NCBI GenBank assembly: GCA_902802755.1
Contig: CADCNH010000002.1
Coordinates: 1 to 64,000, forward strand
DNA length: 64,000 nt
Source: an uncultured Bacteroidota bacterium
GTDB taxonomy: Bacteria; Bacteroidota; Bacteroidia; Bacteroidales; WCHB1-69
Reading direction: 5' to 3'
Below are positions 33,508 through 42,504 of the stretch, piece after piece (within the stretch, counting starts at the first letter, position 1; every line of letters begins with the position of its first letter). The notes under the pieces are model-generated. The model saw nothing but the letters and a program-made list of their open reading frames with translations. It did not search any database and had not been told where the DNA came from. The translations under genes were made by a program, and so were the position numbers.

Positions 33508-34521
33508 ATGGAAAAGAAAAATGTAGTGGTTTTTGGAGCCACTGGTCATCTAGGAGCACCCATTGCCCTGCATCTAAAAGCCTTGGGTTATAATGTTTAT
33601 GCTGTAGGTCATAGAAAAAATGACAATGGTTTCTTTGCTGACAATGATATACCATATTTTTCTGTCGATATTAGCAGTAAGGACGATTTTGAGCAGTTGC
33701 CGCAGGCGAATATCTATGCTGTGGTGCATTTTGCCGGCGTGTTGCCGTCTTATATGAAGAGTTTTGATGATGCGAGTCTGTTCGTTAACTCTGTGATTAT
33801 GGGAACGTTGAATGTGCTGGAGTATGCCCGTAAAACTGGAGCAGACCGCTTTGTTTTCCCTCAGTCGCTCTTTGATGTAAGTTACCTGTTTGGCACTAAA
33901 GTTCCAATTCCTGCTGATTCTCAGCGGAAAGTGCCGGCTGGTGACCATGCCTGTTATGTCATTGCTAAAAATGCCGCGGTGGATTTAGTGGAGCATTACT
34001 ATAACTATTACGGAATCAAGCGCTTTATCCTGAGATTGTCGCGCGTGTATATGTATCATCCGAACCCATATATTTATCGCGATGGCGAAAAACGTATGGT
34101 GGCGGATAGGGACTGGATATACAAGGCTATGCGTGGTGAGGATTTGGAAGTGTGGGGAGATCCGAACAAGATTATTGAGACATGCAGTTTGAAGGATTTT
34201 CTGCAAATTGTGGAGAAAACACTTACCGCACAAGTGGATGGCGGAATTTATAATATTGGTAGCGGTGGAAGCATTTTTGGGGAGAGAATGAAGGCTATAG
34301 CAGAGGTGTTTAATCCAGAAGGTAAAAAATCAAAAATCTTATATTATCCTGAAAAACCTAGTACACGACAGTTTGTGCTGGACATTCAAAAGACAGTGGC
34401 TGAATTGGGTTATGAGCCGAAATGTCTGTGGAAGGATTATCTGATTGATTTCAAGAAGGAAATGAAAGCACAGCGTTTTGCCAAATTGTGGGGTTACGAA
34501 GAAGATTATCTTAAAGAATAA
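33508..34521 (+). CDS. NAD-dependent epimerase/dehydratase (extended SDR)
   Basis: This 337-residue SDR has the nucleotide loop VVFGATGHLGAPIALHL, VVHFAGVLPSYM, a Y-x3-K catalytic pair in CYVIAKNAAVDLV, and the RLSRVYMYHP region of extended SDRs. The family includes sugar-nucleotide epimerases and dehydratases; the product cannot be told. It sits between the two ATP-grasp genes, and its stop is next to the following start, so the reactions are probably sequential. Confidence 0.8.
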   Translation: MEKKNVVVFGATGHLGAPIALHLKALGYNVYAVGHRKNDNGFFADNDIPYFSVDISSKDDFEQLPQANIYAVVHFAGVLPSYMKSFDDASLFVNSVIMGTLNVLEYARKTGADRFVFPQSLFDVSYLFGTKVPIPADSQRKVPAGDHACYVIAKNAAVDLVEHYYNYYGIKRFILRLSRVYMYHPNPYIYRDGEKRMVADRDWIYKAMRGEDLEVWGDPNKIIETCSLKDFLQIVEKTLTAQVDGGIYNIGSGGSIFGERMKAIAEVFNPEGKKSKILYYPEKPSTRQFVLDIQKTVAELGYEPKCLWKDYLIDFKKEMKAQRFAKLWGYEEDYLKE

Positions 34522-35652
34522 ATGATGAAAAAACTTGCTATCATTGGCTCAGGCCGTATGGCTTGGATCTTTGGACGGGAGGCGAAGGAAATGGGCGTCG
34601 AAACCCATGCTTTCTCTTTTGATGACCATTGCGTGGCCAAGGAAACTGTCAATGAGCACCATCTGGTAAATATCATGGACATGGACTGTGTGTTGGATAT
34701 TTGTCGCCAACTGAAAATAGACGGAGTGGTGCCGACAACCGAATTGACTGTGCAAGTGGCTGCTTATGTGGCTGAGAAAATGGGTCTGAACGGCATTCCT
34801 TTCGAAGTGGCCAAGGTGGTGACCGACAAATACCGTAACCGCCAGTTGTGCAAGTCGCTTGCACAATTAAAGCAACCAGCTTTCGCTGAGGTGTTTGCGC
34901 AGGAAGATTTAGCCGCATTGAATCTGCATTATCCCTTGATTTTGAAACCGACCTCTAAAGGTGGAAAACGAGGTATTATGGTAGTACATGATGTTTCGGA
35001 GTTGAAACCTGCATTTGACTTTGCAAAGGCGAGTTCGGGCGATGCACCTATTATTGTGGAGGAGTTTATTGCAGGGGGACAGGAGTATTCTGTGGAAAGT
35101 CTTTCCTACCAGGGAAAACATTACATCATTCAAGTGACGGAAAAGATGAGTTCAGGGGCCCCGCATTGTGTTGAACTGGGGCATCATCAGCCAGCTGCCA
35201 TTTCAGCAACTCTACGTGCTAAAGTTGAAAATGCTATTGCAGAAGGACTTACGGCAATTGGAGTGAATAATGGACCTTGCCATACGGAAATTAAGATTGT
35301 TGATGATCAGATTTATCTGATAGAATTTAATGCGCGACCTGGTGGTGATCATATCGCATGGCCATTAACCATGTTGAGTACAGGTTATCATTACATCAAG
35401 GGTATTATAGAAGTTGCGATGAATGATTTCAAACCATTGAATACCAATGAGTTTTTGCATCGTTATGCGGGTGTCTATTTTGTGACTACACAAAGCGCAT
35501 ACTTGAAACCGATTTTTGATAAATGTCAAAATGAGCCATGGTGTTGTTGGAAAAATGAGGTTAGCAAAGAGCTTAAGCCTTTGGTTCATAATGACGGTTA
35601 TGGAACGAATTTCTTTATTTATTGTTCGGATGAAGGAAGACCTGTTAAATAG
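34522..35652 (+). CDS. ATP-grasp ligase (second of the cassette)
   Basis: This 376-residue protein begins LAIIGSGRMAWIFGREAKEMG (pre-ATP-grasp). It then has VVPTTELTVQVAAYVAEKMGLNGIPF, the ATP-binding YPLILKPTSKGGKRGIM loop, and the IYLIEFNARPGGDHIAW metal site. It resembles L-amino-acid ligases and PurK/CPS-type enzymes, which join an amino acid or ammonia to an activated carboxyl. With the first ATP-grasp, the SDR and the PLP enzyme it makes a self-contained cassette. It overlaps the next gene by 23 bases. Confidence 0.82.
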   Translation: MMKKLAIIGSGRMAWIFGREAKEMGVETHAFSFDDHCVAKETVNEHHLVNIMDMDCVLDICRQLKIDGVVPTTELTVQVAAYVAEKMGLNGIPFEVAKVVTDKYRNRQLCKSLAQLKQPAFAEVFAQEDLAALNLHYPLILKPTSKGGKRGIMVVHDVSELKPAFDFAKASSGDAPIIVEEFIAGGQEYSVESLSYQGKHYIIQVTEKMSSGAPHCVELGHHQPAAISATLRAKVENAIAEGLTAIGVNNGPCHTEIKIVDDQIYLIEFNARPGGDHIAWPLTMLSTGYHYIKGIIEVAMNDFKPLNTNEFLHRYAGVYFVTTQSAYLKPIFDKCQNEPWCCWKNEVSKELKPLVHNDGYGTNFFIYCSDEGRPVK

Positions 35653-36907
35653 TGGAATAAGTCAGCTTAAGTCATTTCATTGGACCGAGAAAATGGCGCT
35701 TGTCAATCTTGCGCTCATGCTGGTGTCCATTCCTTTTGACTCAGGCGTGGGACTGCTATTCGCTTGCTTATGGATTCTGTCGATTGCCTTGAAAAACACC
35801 CTCTTGAAACGCTGGTCGTTCTTTGGATGGCATCAGGATAAGTCGCACATATACACTACTTCTTACCTCCTGCTGATTCCGATGATGTGTCTGTGGGGAA
35901 TGTATCTGCTGAGCCTGCTGTGGACCGAGAATATGGTGACAGGCTGGGGAGAAGTGGGGCAATTGGTATGGTTTTTGGTAATTCCTTTCGCTTTTGCCTG
36001 TACTGATTTTAGGGAGATATCCATAAAATGTCTTAGAATCATATTGTGGCTTAATGTGTTACTGTTGTCTGCATTATTTGTTGTATTGCTGATGCGAATG
36101 ATAGTGCAGGCAAGTCTTTCCGCGGAACATTCGTTCCTGTGGTTTATGATGAATCAGGATTTCTACTATATCCATCATGGCTATATGGCCTTGTATATTC
36201 TCGCAGCTTTGGCATTTTTGTATGATGGAATGAAACACTTGAACAAGGCGAATCCTTCAAGAATAGTATTGTGGGGGTTGTGCTTTGTCTGTCTGGTTTT
36301 GTTCCTGTTGTGCATTAATTCCAGAGCGGGGCTGTTGTGTTTGGTGGTGCTGCTGTTCTTGTGTTGGCTGCATCAGACTTTTGTGCGGAGAAAATACCGT
36401 TTTGCCATTATCTCATTGATAGCATTATCCTTAATGGTGGTGGTGGTCCATTTCTCTTTGCCACAGCATTTCCGTCGCCTGTCGGGTACGGTGGAGCAAG
36501 TAGCCAACGGCGATGCGTCTGATGATCGCTTTGCCATAATGGGCAATGCCTGGAAAGTGATTCAGGATAACGTGGTTTGGGGTGTTGGCGCAGGAGACCG
36601 GATGGATGAATTGATGCCTTATTATGGTTCGATGGAAGATACATATTGTCCTCACAATCAGTTTCTTGATACTTGGATGGCAACAGGGATTCTGGGTTTG
36701 CTGGCATTGCTCACCATGCTCTTTTATCCAATGATTGTAGCTTGGAGAAAAAAACAGTTGTTCCCCTTGTTGTTTTTAATCATGCTTGCTTTAAGCCTGA
36801 TGTTCGAATCTATGCTGGAACGGCAAATGGGTGTGGTCTTTGTGGCAGTGATGTACGTGTATTGCGCCATGATATTGCAGATAACTGATTTTGAAACTAA
36901 TCGATAA
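35630..36907 (+). CDS. O-antigen ligase/polymerase-type membrane protein (second of two)
   Basis: This protein of about 425 residues has many membrane segments and a C-terminal periplasmic loop with RRLSGTVEQVANGDASDDRF, VVWGVGAGDRMDELMPYY and DTYCPHNQFLDTWMATGILGL. The H-N-Q-x-L and Gly-rich elements are landmarks of Wzy_C/WaaL proteins. Having two such proteins in one locus (see 20263-21453) suggests one polymerises and the other ligates. The ATG at 35630 is chosen; it overlaps the ATP-grasp end, and an ATG at 35693 is possible. Confidence 0.78.
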   Translation: MKEDLLNSGISQLKSFHWTEKMALVNLALMLVSIPFDSGVGLLFACLWILSIALKNTLLKRWSFFGWHQDKSHIYTTSYLLLIPMMCLWGMYLLSLLWTENMVTGWGEVGQLVWFLVIPFAFACTDFREISIKCLRIILWLNVLLLSALFVVLLMRMIVQASLSAEHSFLWFMMNQDFYYIHHGYMALYILAALAFLYDGMKHLNKANPSRIVLWGLCFVCLVLFLLCINSRAGLLCLVVLLFLCWLHQTFVRRKYRFAIISLIALSLMVVVVHFSLPQHFRRLSGTVEQVANGDASDDRFAIMGNAWKVIQDNVVWGVGAGDRMDELMPYYGSMEDTYCPHNQFLDTWMATGILGLLALLTMLFYPMIVAWRKKQLFPLLFLIMLALSLMFESMLERQMGVVFVAVMYVYCAMILQITDFETNR

Positions 36908-36932
36908 TTGTAACAATCTAAATATTAATAAA

Positions 36933-38210
36933 ATGAAAAAACGCATATTATTGTGTTTGGCCCACATGAGTGAAACGGGCATGGAAAGGAAATTTGTTCA
37001 GGAAGCTTTCGACGACAATTGGGTAGTGCCTCTTGGACCGAATGTGAATGGCTTTGAGGAAGATTTGGAAAAATTTGTGAATCTGGTTGATACAAAATCT
37101 GGTAAGCATACACTTGACAAAAAAGTGGTGGCTTTATCCTCAGGAACAGCTGCTGTTCATTTGGCATTGTTGGCCTGTGGAGTGCAGCCAGGTGATGAGG
37201 TACTGGTGCAGAGCTTCACTTTCTGTGCGTCCGCCAACCCTGTCACTTATTTGGGCGCCATACCTGTTTTTGTTGACAGTGAACCAGACAGTTGGAATAT
37301 GGACCCTGAGTTGTTGGAGAAAGCCATTGTTGACCGCATCAGCAAGATCGGCAAAAAACCGAAGGCCATTATCCCTGTTGCCTTGTATGGTATGCCTTAT
37401 CAGATTGATAAGATTATGGAGATCGCCAATAAGTATGATATTCCTGTGATAGAGGATGCCGCGGAGGGTTTCGGTTCAAGATATAATGGCCAGGTATTGG
37501 GCACTTTCGGTCATTACGGTGTGCTGAGTTTTAATGGCAACAAGATGATTACCACTTCTGGTGGTGGTGCCTTGGTATGCCCGAACCAGGAAGCCAAGGA
37601 CCGCATCATGTTTTTTGCCACACAGGCCAGAGAAGCCTATCCGTACTACCAGCATGAGGAAATCGGCTATAATTACCGTATGAGCAATATTTGTGCTGGT
37701 ATCGGTCGTGGACAGATGACTATAGTGGATGACCATATCCGGCATCACCAGCATATACAATCGCTTTATGCAGAGTTGTTTAAGGATGTAAAAGGGGTTA
37801 AGTTGCACTCTTCGGCAAATCCTTTCTCAGACTCTAATTTCTGGTTGTGCACTATCTTGTTGGATGAGAATTTGCCAGTGAAAGGGCAGGAGAGAGCATA
37901 TCAGCAGGCCATTAACCAGGCGGTAGGCGGTGCTGCTGGCGTGGTTCATGCCGGTGGTTCTATTCATACTGATTGCGAACCGGATGTGAATGTGGAGGCG
38001 ATACGTTTGGGCTTGAATGAAGCGGGCATTGAGGCTCGCCCCTTGTGGAAACCGATGCACAAACAGCCTGTTTTCGCCAAGTGCCCGGCATATACCAATG
38101 GCGTTTCGGAGGCAATGTTCGCGCGGGGTCTCTGCTTGCCATCTGGTCCATGGGTTACCGATGAAGATGTGCATTATGTGGTGGATACCATCAAATCATT
38201 AATAATATGA
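36933..38210 (+). CDS. UDP-4-keto-sugar aminotransferase (PglE-like)
   Basis: This 425-residue DegT-family PLP enzyme has ALSSGTAAVHLALLACG, GDEVLVQSFTFCASANPVTYLG, IEDAAEGFGSRYNG and the PLP-lysine K204 in SFNGNKMITTSGGGAL. This pattern and length fit enzymes that aminate UDP-4-keto-6-deoxy-GlcNAc at C4. The next gene overlaps by four bases (ATGA) and encodes the matching 4,6-dehydratase, so both steps are encoded in order. The usual third enzyme, an N-acetyltransferase of the PglD kind, is not adjacent. Confidence 0.87.
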   Translation: MKKRILLCLAHMSETGMERKFVQEAFDDNWVVPLGPNVNGFEEDLEKFVNLVDTKSGKHTLDKKVVALSSGTAAVHLALLACGVQPGDEVLVQSFTFCASANPVTYLGAIPVFVDSEPDSWNMDPELLEKAIVDRISKIGKKPKAIIPVALYGMPYQIDKIMEIANKYDIPVIEDAAEGFGSRYNGQVLGTFGHYGVLSFNGNKMITTSGGGALVCPNQEAKDRIMFFATQAREAYPYYQHEEIGYNYRMSNICAGIGRGQMTIVDDHIRHHQHIQSLYAELFKDVKGVKLHSSANPFSDSNFWLCTILLDENLPVKGQERAYQQAINQAVGGAAGVVHAGGSIHTDCEPDVNVEAIRLGLNEAGIEARPLWKPMHKQPVFAKCPAYTNGVSEAMFARGLCLPSGPWVTDEDVHYVVDTIKSLII

Positions 38211-40126
38211 GAAGGTTTTTGAAAAGATTGGCTATAGTATTGTTTGGCAGGTCCTCGTCCCATTCGTTTCCGAGGATTTGGATTTTGCTGTTTGACAGTG
38301 TTTTGGTATTATTGGCCTATATCATGATTATGGGTATTCAATGGTATGCCATTCCCAATACCATGACAACACAGGCGATAGTCGAACAGTCAATCTCCGT
38401 TTTTCTGGCATTTTTTCTGGCATTTCTGCTGACCAAGTCGTACAATGGCATGTTGCGCTACTCAGGCTTCCGTGATATTATGAGAATATCCGTGGCCTGC
38501 TTGCTGGCTATGGCGTTTCTTTTTGTGGGGAAATTCATTGTCACGCAGGTTAGAATTGAAGCCTTGTCATTCTTCCCATCATACTATAAAGTGTTTGCCA
38601 TCACGTTTATGGCCATGCTGATGCTTACGATTTCGCGTTTGGTAATCAGACGGATTTATAATGAGTATTTCAGAAAAACCACCAAAACGGTCAATGTGAT
38701 TATCTATGGGGCTGGAGATGCGGGGCCCATTACCCAAAATGCCTTGGCTCAGGATACTTCATGCCAATACAATATTGTCTCTTTTGTAGATGATGCCAAA
38801 CAGAAGATAGGAAAATCTATCAATGGCACCTTGGTGCGTAGTGCCGCGGAAGTGTTGAATCACGAGTTCCTTAATAAGTATGGCGTTACTACCATGATTA
38901 TTGCCATACCAAGTCTGACCAGAGCGCAACAACAGGGCATTATCAATAAGGGCCTGGATTTGGGCCTGAATGTGAAGTCGGTGCCCCATGTGAGCACATG
39001 GATTGATAACGCTTTGACTTCGAATCAAATAGAGGATATCAAAATCGAGGATTTGTTGGGTAGAGACGCTATTATTCTGGGACATGAGGATGTGAGAAAA
39101 GAGCTGGAAGGCAAGGTAGTGATGGTTACTGGAGCGGCTGGCTCTATCGGTAGTGAAATCTGCCGTCAGGTGATGCATTACAGTCCTGCACGTCTGGTCA
39201 TGGTAGATCAGGCGGAATCGCCCATTTATGACTTGCAATTCGAGCTTTGCCGTAAGGAACCTTTTGTTTCGATGAATGTTCCGATAGATTTTATTGTGGC
39301 CAATGTGAAGGATAAGGCCCGTATGGAAGAAATATTCGCTGAATATCATCCTCAATTGGTTTATCATGCCGCCGCCTATAAGCATGTGCCCCTGATGGAG
39401 CAATTCCCCTACGAGGCAGTGCTGGTGAATGTGTTTGGTACCAAGACTGTCGCGGATTTGGCTGTGAAATACAAGGCGGAGAAGTTTGTGATGATATCTA
39501 CCGACAAGGCGGTGAATCCCACCAATGTGATGGGTGCCACCAAACGTATGGCGGAGATTTATACCCAAAGCCGCCATGCCGAAAATACCAAGTTCATCAC
39601 CACCCGTTTTGGCAATGTGTTAGGATCCAATGGCTCCGTTATCCCCCTGTTCAAGAAACAGTTGGCCCAAGGCGGACCTCTTACGGTGACCGATGAGAAT
39701 ATCATCCGTTATTTTATGACCATCCCAGAGGCGTGTAGCCTGGTACTGAAGGCTTCGGCTATGGGTGAGGATGGCAATATCTTTGTTTTTGACATGGGAA
39801 AACCCGTGAGAATTTATGACTTGGCCCAGAAGATGATAAAACTGTCGGGAGTGCCGGACGTGCAGATAGAAATCACTGGCTTGCGCCCCGGCGAAAAACT
39901 TTACGAGGAATTGCTGGCCACAAAGGAAAATACAATACCTACCAATATCCCGCAGATTATGCGGGCAAAAGTCAGGGAGTATGACAGCGAAACCGTGGAT
40001 AAGCAGCTGGAAGAACTGCGGGAAGCTTTGACATCACTTGACGATTTTGCCATCGTGGCCAAAATGAAAGAGATCATTCCCGAATACGTTAGCAACAACT
40101 CGGAATTCTCGGTTCTGGATAAATAA
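38207..40126 (+). CDS. UDP-GlcNAc 4,6-dehydratase (PglF/WbpM/CapD family)
   Basis: The protein has 639 residues. Four membrane helices fill the first 150. A Rossmann-like domain (IYGAGDAGPITQNAL) follows, then the catalytic SDR with MVTGAAGSIGSEICRQV and FVMISTDKAVNPTNVMGATKRMAE. The Met before GATK, in place of the usual Tyr, and the T-D-K set are characteristic of this family. The end (GLRPGEKLYEELL) is also typical. It converts UDP-GlcNAc to a 4-keto-6-deoxy sugar at the inner membrane. It is coupled to the aminotransferase by an ATGA overlap. Confidence 0.92.
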   Translation: MRRFLKRLAIVLFGRSSSHSFPRIWILLFDSVLVLLAYIMIMGIQWYAIPNTMTTQAIVEQSISVFLAFFLAFLLTKSYNGMLRYSGFRDIMRISVACLLAMAFLFVGKFIVTQVRIEALSFFPSYYKVFAITFMAMLMLTISRLVIRRIYNEYFRKTTKTVNVIIYGAGDAGPITQNALAQDTSCQYNIVSFVDDAKQKIGKSINGTLVRSAAEVLNHEFLNKYGVTTMIIAIPSLTRAQQQGIINKGLDLGLNVKSVPHVSTWIDNALTSNQIEDIKIEDLLGRDAIILGHEDVRKELEGKVVMVTGAAGSIGSEICRQVMHYSPARLVMVDQAESPIYDLQFELCRKEPFVSMNVPIDFIVANVKDKARMEEIFAEYHPQLVYHAAAYKHVPLMEQFPYEAVLVNVFGTKTVADLAVKYKAEKFVMISTDKAVNPTNVMGATKRMAEIYTQSRHAENTKFITTRFGNVLGSNGSVIPLFKKQLAQGGPLTVTDENIIRYFMTIPEACSLVLKASAMGEDGNIFVFDMGKPVRIYDLAQKMIKLSGVPDVQIEITGLRPGEKLYEELLATKENTIPTNIPQIMRAKVREYDSETVDKQLEELREALTSLDDFAIVAKMKEIIPEYVSNNSEFSVLDK

Positions 40127-40162
40127 TGTGAAGATGATAGACTATCTGAAAAATAGGAAAAA

Positions 40163-40855
40163 ATGACAGACACAATGAATAATAAAAACATACCATCAAG
40201 CCATAGCGAATCCCACGGCTTAGGCTACTTGCTTAAATTGGCTTGCCGTTTGCGTTACTGGATATTGGGTTGTGTGGCAATACTTGGCCTGGTGACCTTT
40301 ATCTGCATACGCTTCGTTCCCCGTCAGTATGAGCAAACCGTCATTTTGAAAGTGGATATGAGCGCATACGATATGATGAGCGATTCACTGATGGACGCAC
40401 AAGGCTTCAAACATGAGTTTGTGCGCGATCGTATGGAGTCGAAGGTGTTGCTGTTGCAGTCGAAACCTGTGGTGCAGCAGGCCATGAAATTGTTGGTGGC
40501 GCAAAATGGGAACGTCCATGCGGAAACAATAGAACTGTACAGCCATAACAAACCCAACTTGACTGCCCAGTACTCAAAATATTCCGATGTGATACGCTTG
40601 TCGTTCAAGTCAACGGATACGAAGCAGGCCGATGCTTTCCTGCTCTGTCTGGTGGACAGTTATAATGATGCTGTTTCCCAGCAGGAAGAGTACGACCATG
40701 CGTTTATCACGGTGATAGATCCGCCTCAAGGCTCTGGTAAGCCGGTGTATCCTCATGCAAAAGCATTATACCTTTTGGCGTTTGTTTTGGGTATTTTGGC
40801 ACCCCTGACTTGGGTGGAATTAAAAGATTGGTGGAAAAATAATAAAACCATTTGA
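40163..40855 (+). CDS. Wzz-like chain-length/export protein
   Basis: This 230-residue inner-membrane protein has two membrane helices, at about residues 33-53 (YWILGCVAILGLVTFICI) and 206-222 (ALYLLAFVLGILAPLTW), with a periplasmic domain between (FVPRQYEQTVILKVDMS). A Pro-rich PPQGSGKPVYPH lead into the second helix is the standard Wzz sign. There is no kinase domain, and no Wza or phosphatase gene follows. It closes the polysaccharide locus. Confidence 0.85.
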   Translation: MTDTMNNKNIPSSHSESHGLGYLLKLACRLRYWILGCVAILGLVTFICIRFVPRQYEQTVILKVDMSAYDMMSDSLMDAQGFKHEFVRDRMESKVLLLQSKPVVQQAMKLLVAQNGNVHAETIELYSHNKPNLTAQYSKYSDVIRLSFKSTDTKQADAFLLCLVDSYNDAVSQQEEYDHAFITVIDPPQGSGKPVYPHAKALYLLAFVLGILAPLTWVELKDWWKNNKTI

Positions 40856-40871
40856 TTTTTTTTGAAACAAA

Positions 40872-40902
40872 TTGTTATAATGTCACTTTTTTATTAATTT
40901 TG
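40872..40902 (+). promoter_or_regulatory. Promoter of the secreted trio
   Basis: TTG (40872-40874) and TAATTTTG (40895-40902) have the centre-to-centre spacing of a Bacteroidota promoter. The leader before the ATG at 40974 is about 65 bases. Confidence 0.7.
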
Positions 40903-40973
40903 CAAAATCTTTCAAATGAATTGTTTGTAATTTTTGTAATATGCATATAATTAACTAGTTAAATATTTGTCCT

Positions 40974-42500
40974 ATGAAAAAGTATTGTTTTTTAGCACTT
41001 GTTTTTGCAATGTCAGGTTTTATGGCATTGGCTCAAAGTTTGAGCACCCTTGCCCCTGCGGTTTGTAAATCCCGTAGTTCTGTCGGCATGGTGTCGAAGA
41101 CCTTGGAAGGATTTGGCTCGACACATTATTTTTACAGTGATGAATTCTTTGCGGCTCCTTCCAAACAACAGAGGTCGGATGCCTTGTTTGCTATCAACAC
41201 TGATAATTCCGAGGTGACACAGGCCAGCATCACCCACCCTAAGAATATCGAGTTCTTTAATGCTATTGAAAATGAGGATGAAGTGATAGGCTTTTATTAT
41301 AATGAGAATGCCAAAGAAGGAATTATGACTCTCTATATGAACAAGATATCCAAAACTGAGGGCAGCCCTGCCTGGGATCCTATCTTGCTGAACACCTTCC
41401 CGTACGAGAAAAGAGACAATGCCTATACTTATATGGCTGTGTCACCAGATAAAAGCAAAGCGGTGCTCTGTTACATGTCTTCAGCCAAGAAGGGTGATTT
41501 CAAGGGTGCGATTGTCATGACCTTCGACAATACCGGTGAAAGAATCTGGGACACTGAACTGGCATTGGATTTCAGCAACCGCACATTCCAAGTCCTGGAT
41601 ATTCTGATTACAAATGATGCGGATGTATATATCCCTATTTTGTCGTATAAGGTGCCTGGCAAAAATGCCCGTTCGGATGAAAAAATCCATATTTACGAGG
41701 TCACCTCAAACAATGTCAACTCCCGCAGCGAGGATGTCAAATTCGGACATATCAGCAATGGCAAAATGATTCAGACACGCGATGGAAATCTCTGTTTGGG
41801 TGGTTATTACATGACCAATTTGAAAGAAAATGAGAATGGAAGTTATATGTTGAAATACGATGCCCGTTATTCCAGTTTTATTAATGTTGCGAATCAGAAT
41901 TTCCCTGCCAGCTATAAGGAAAAGGTTGTGGCCAAGTTGTTTGCCAACACCATCGCCAATCAGAATTGTTATGTGAGAGCCGACAAATTGGTGGAATTTG
42001 ACAATGGTAGCGTGGCTTTGATAGGAGAACAACGTAATATGACGGTTGTGGTGGACAATAAAGGAGTGACTACCTATAATTACTTCGCAAAGAACATATT
42101 GTTTACTTTGGCGGATGAAAACGCTGATATAAAGGAGTTTAAAATGTTCCAGAAAAACCAGACAACCTCCACGAACACTCCGAAGTTCAAATACGAGGAT
42201 CTGGGTTTGTCATACTATACGTTCTTCCATGACAATAAGTTGTATATGTTGTATGCCGACAATATCGACAATCTTATGGGTGAGTCTGGCAATCAGATCA
42301 GAATGTTTATGAACAACAAACATTGCACAGCCCTGTTGACAGTTGACGAGACGGGAGAATGCTCTACCCGTTTGATGATCAACTCAAAAGTGGCCAAAGG
42401 TCGTATGCTGGCTCCTCTGTTTATGGAAGACGATGGCTTCTTGATTATCTTTGTGGATAAAAAAGCCGCCAATATCTGTAAGTTGAATGTAGAATTATAA
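40974..42500 (+). CDS. Secreted protein of unknown function
   Basis: The protein has 508 residues. Residues 1-21 are a signal peptide ending ALAQ. The mature part alternates short strands with Asp/Asn turns (NTDNSEVTQASI, YMAVSPDKSKAVLCYM, MTFDNTGERIWDTEL, MIQTRDGNLCLGGYYM), a pattern suggestive of a beta-propeller. No catalytic motif is seen. It is first in a three-gene unit with a metalloprotease and an outer-membrane-like protein, each gene separated by only a few bases. Confidence 0.75.
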   Translation: MKKYCFLALVFAMSGFMALAQSLSTLAPAVCKSRSSVGMVSKTLEGFGSTHYFYSDEFFAAPSKQQRSDALFAINTDNSEVTQASITHPKNIEFFNAIENEDEVIGFYYNENAKEGIMTLYMNKISKTEGSPAWDPILLNTFPYEKRDNAYTYMAVSPDKSKAVLCYMSSAKKGDFKGAIVMTFDNTGERIWDTELALDFSNRTFQVLDILITNDADVYIPILSYKVPGKNARSDEKIHIYEVTSNNVNSRSEDVKFGHISNGKMIQTRDGNLCLGGYYMTNLKENENGSYMLKYDARYSSFINVANQNFPASYKEKVVAKLFANTIANQNCYVRADKLVEFDNGSVALIGEQRNMTVVVDNKGVTTYNYFAKNILFTLADENADIKEFKMFQKNQTTSTNTPKFKYEDLGLSYYTFFHDNKLYMLYADNIDNLMGESGNQIRMFMNNKHCTALLTVDETGECSTRLMINSKVAKGRMLAPLFMEDDGFLIIFVDKKAANICKLNVEL

Positions 42501-42504
42501 GAAT

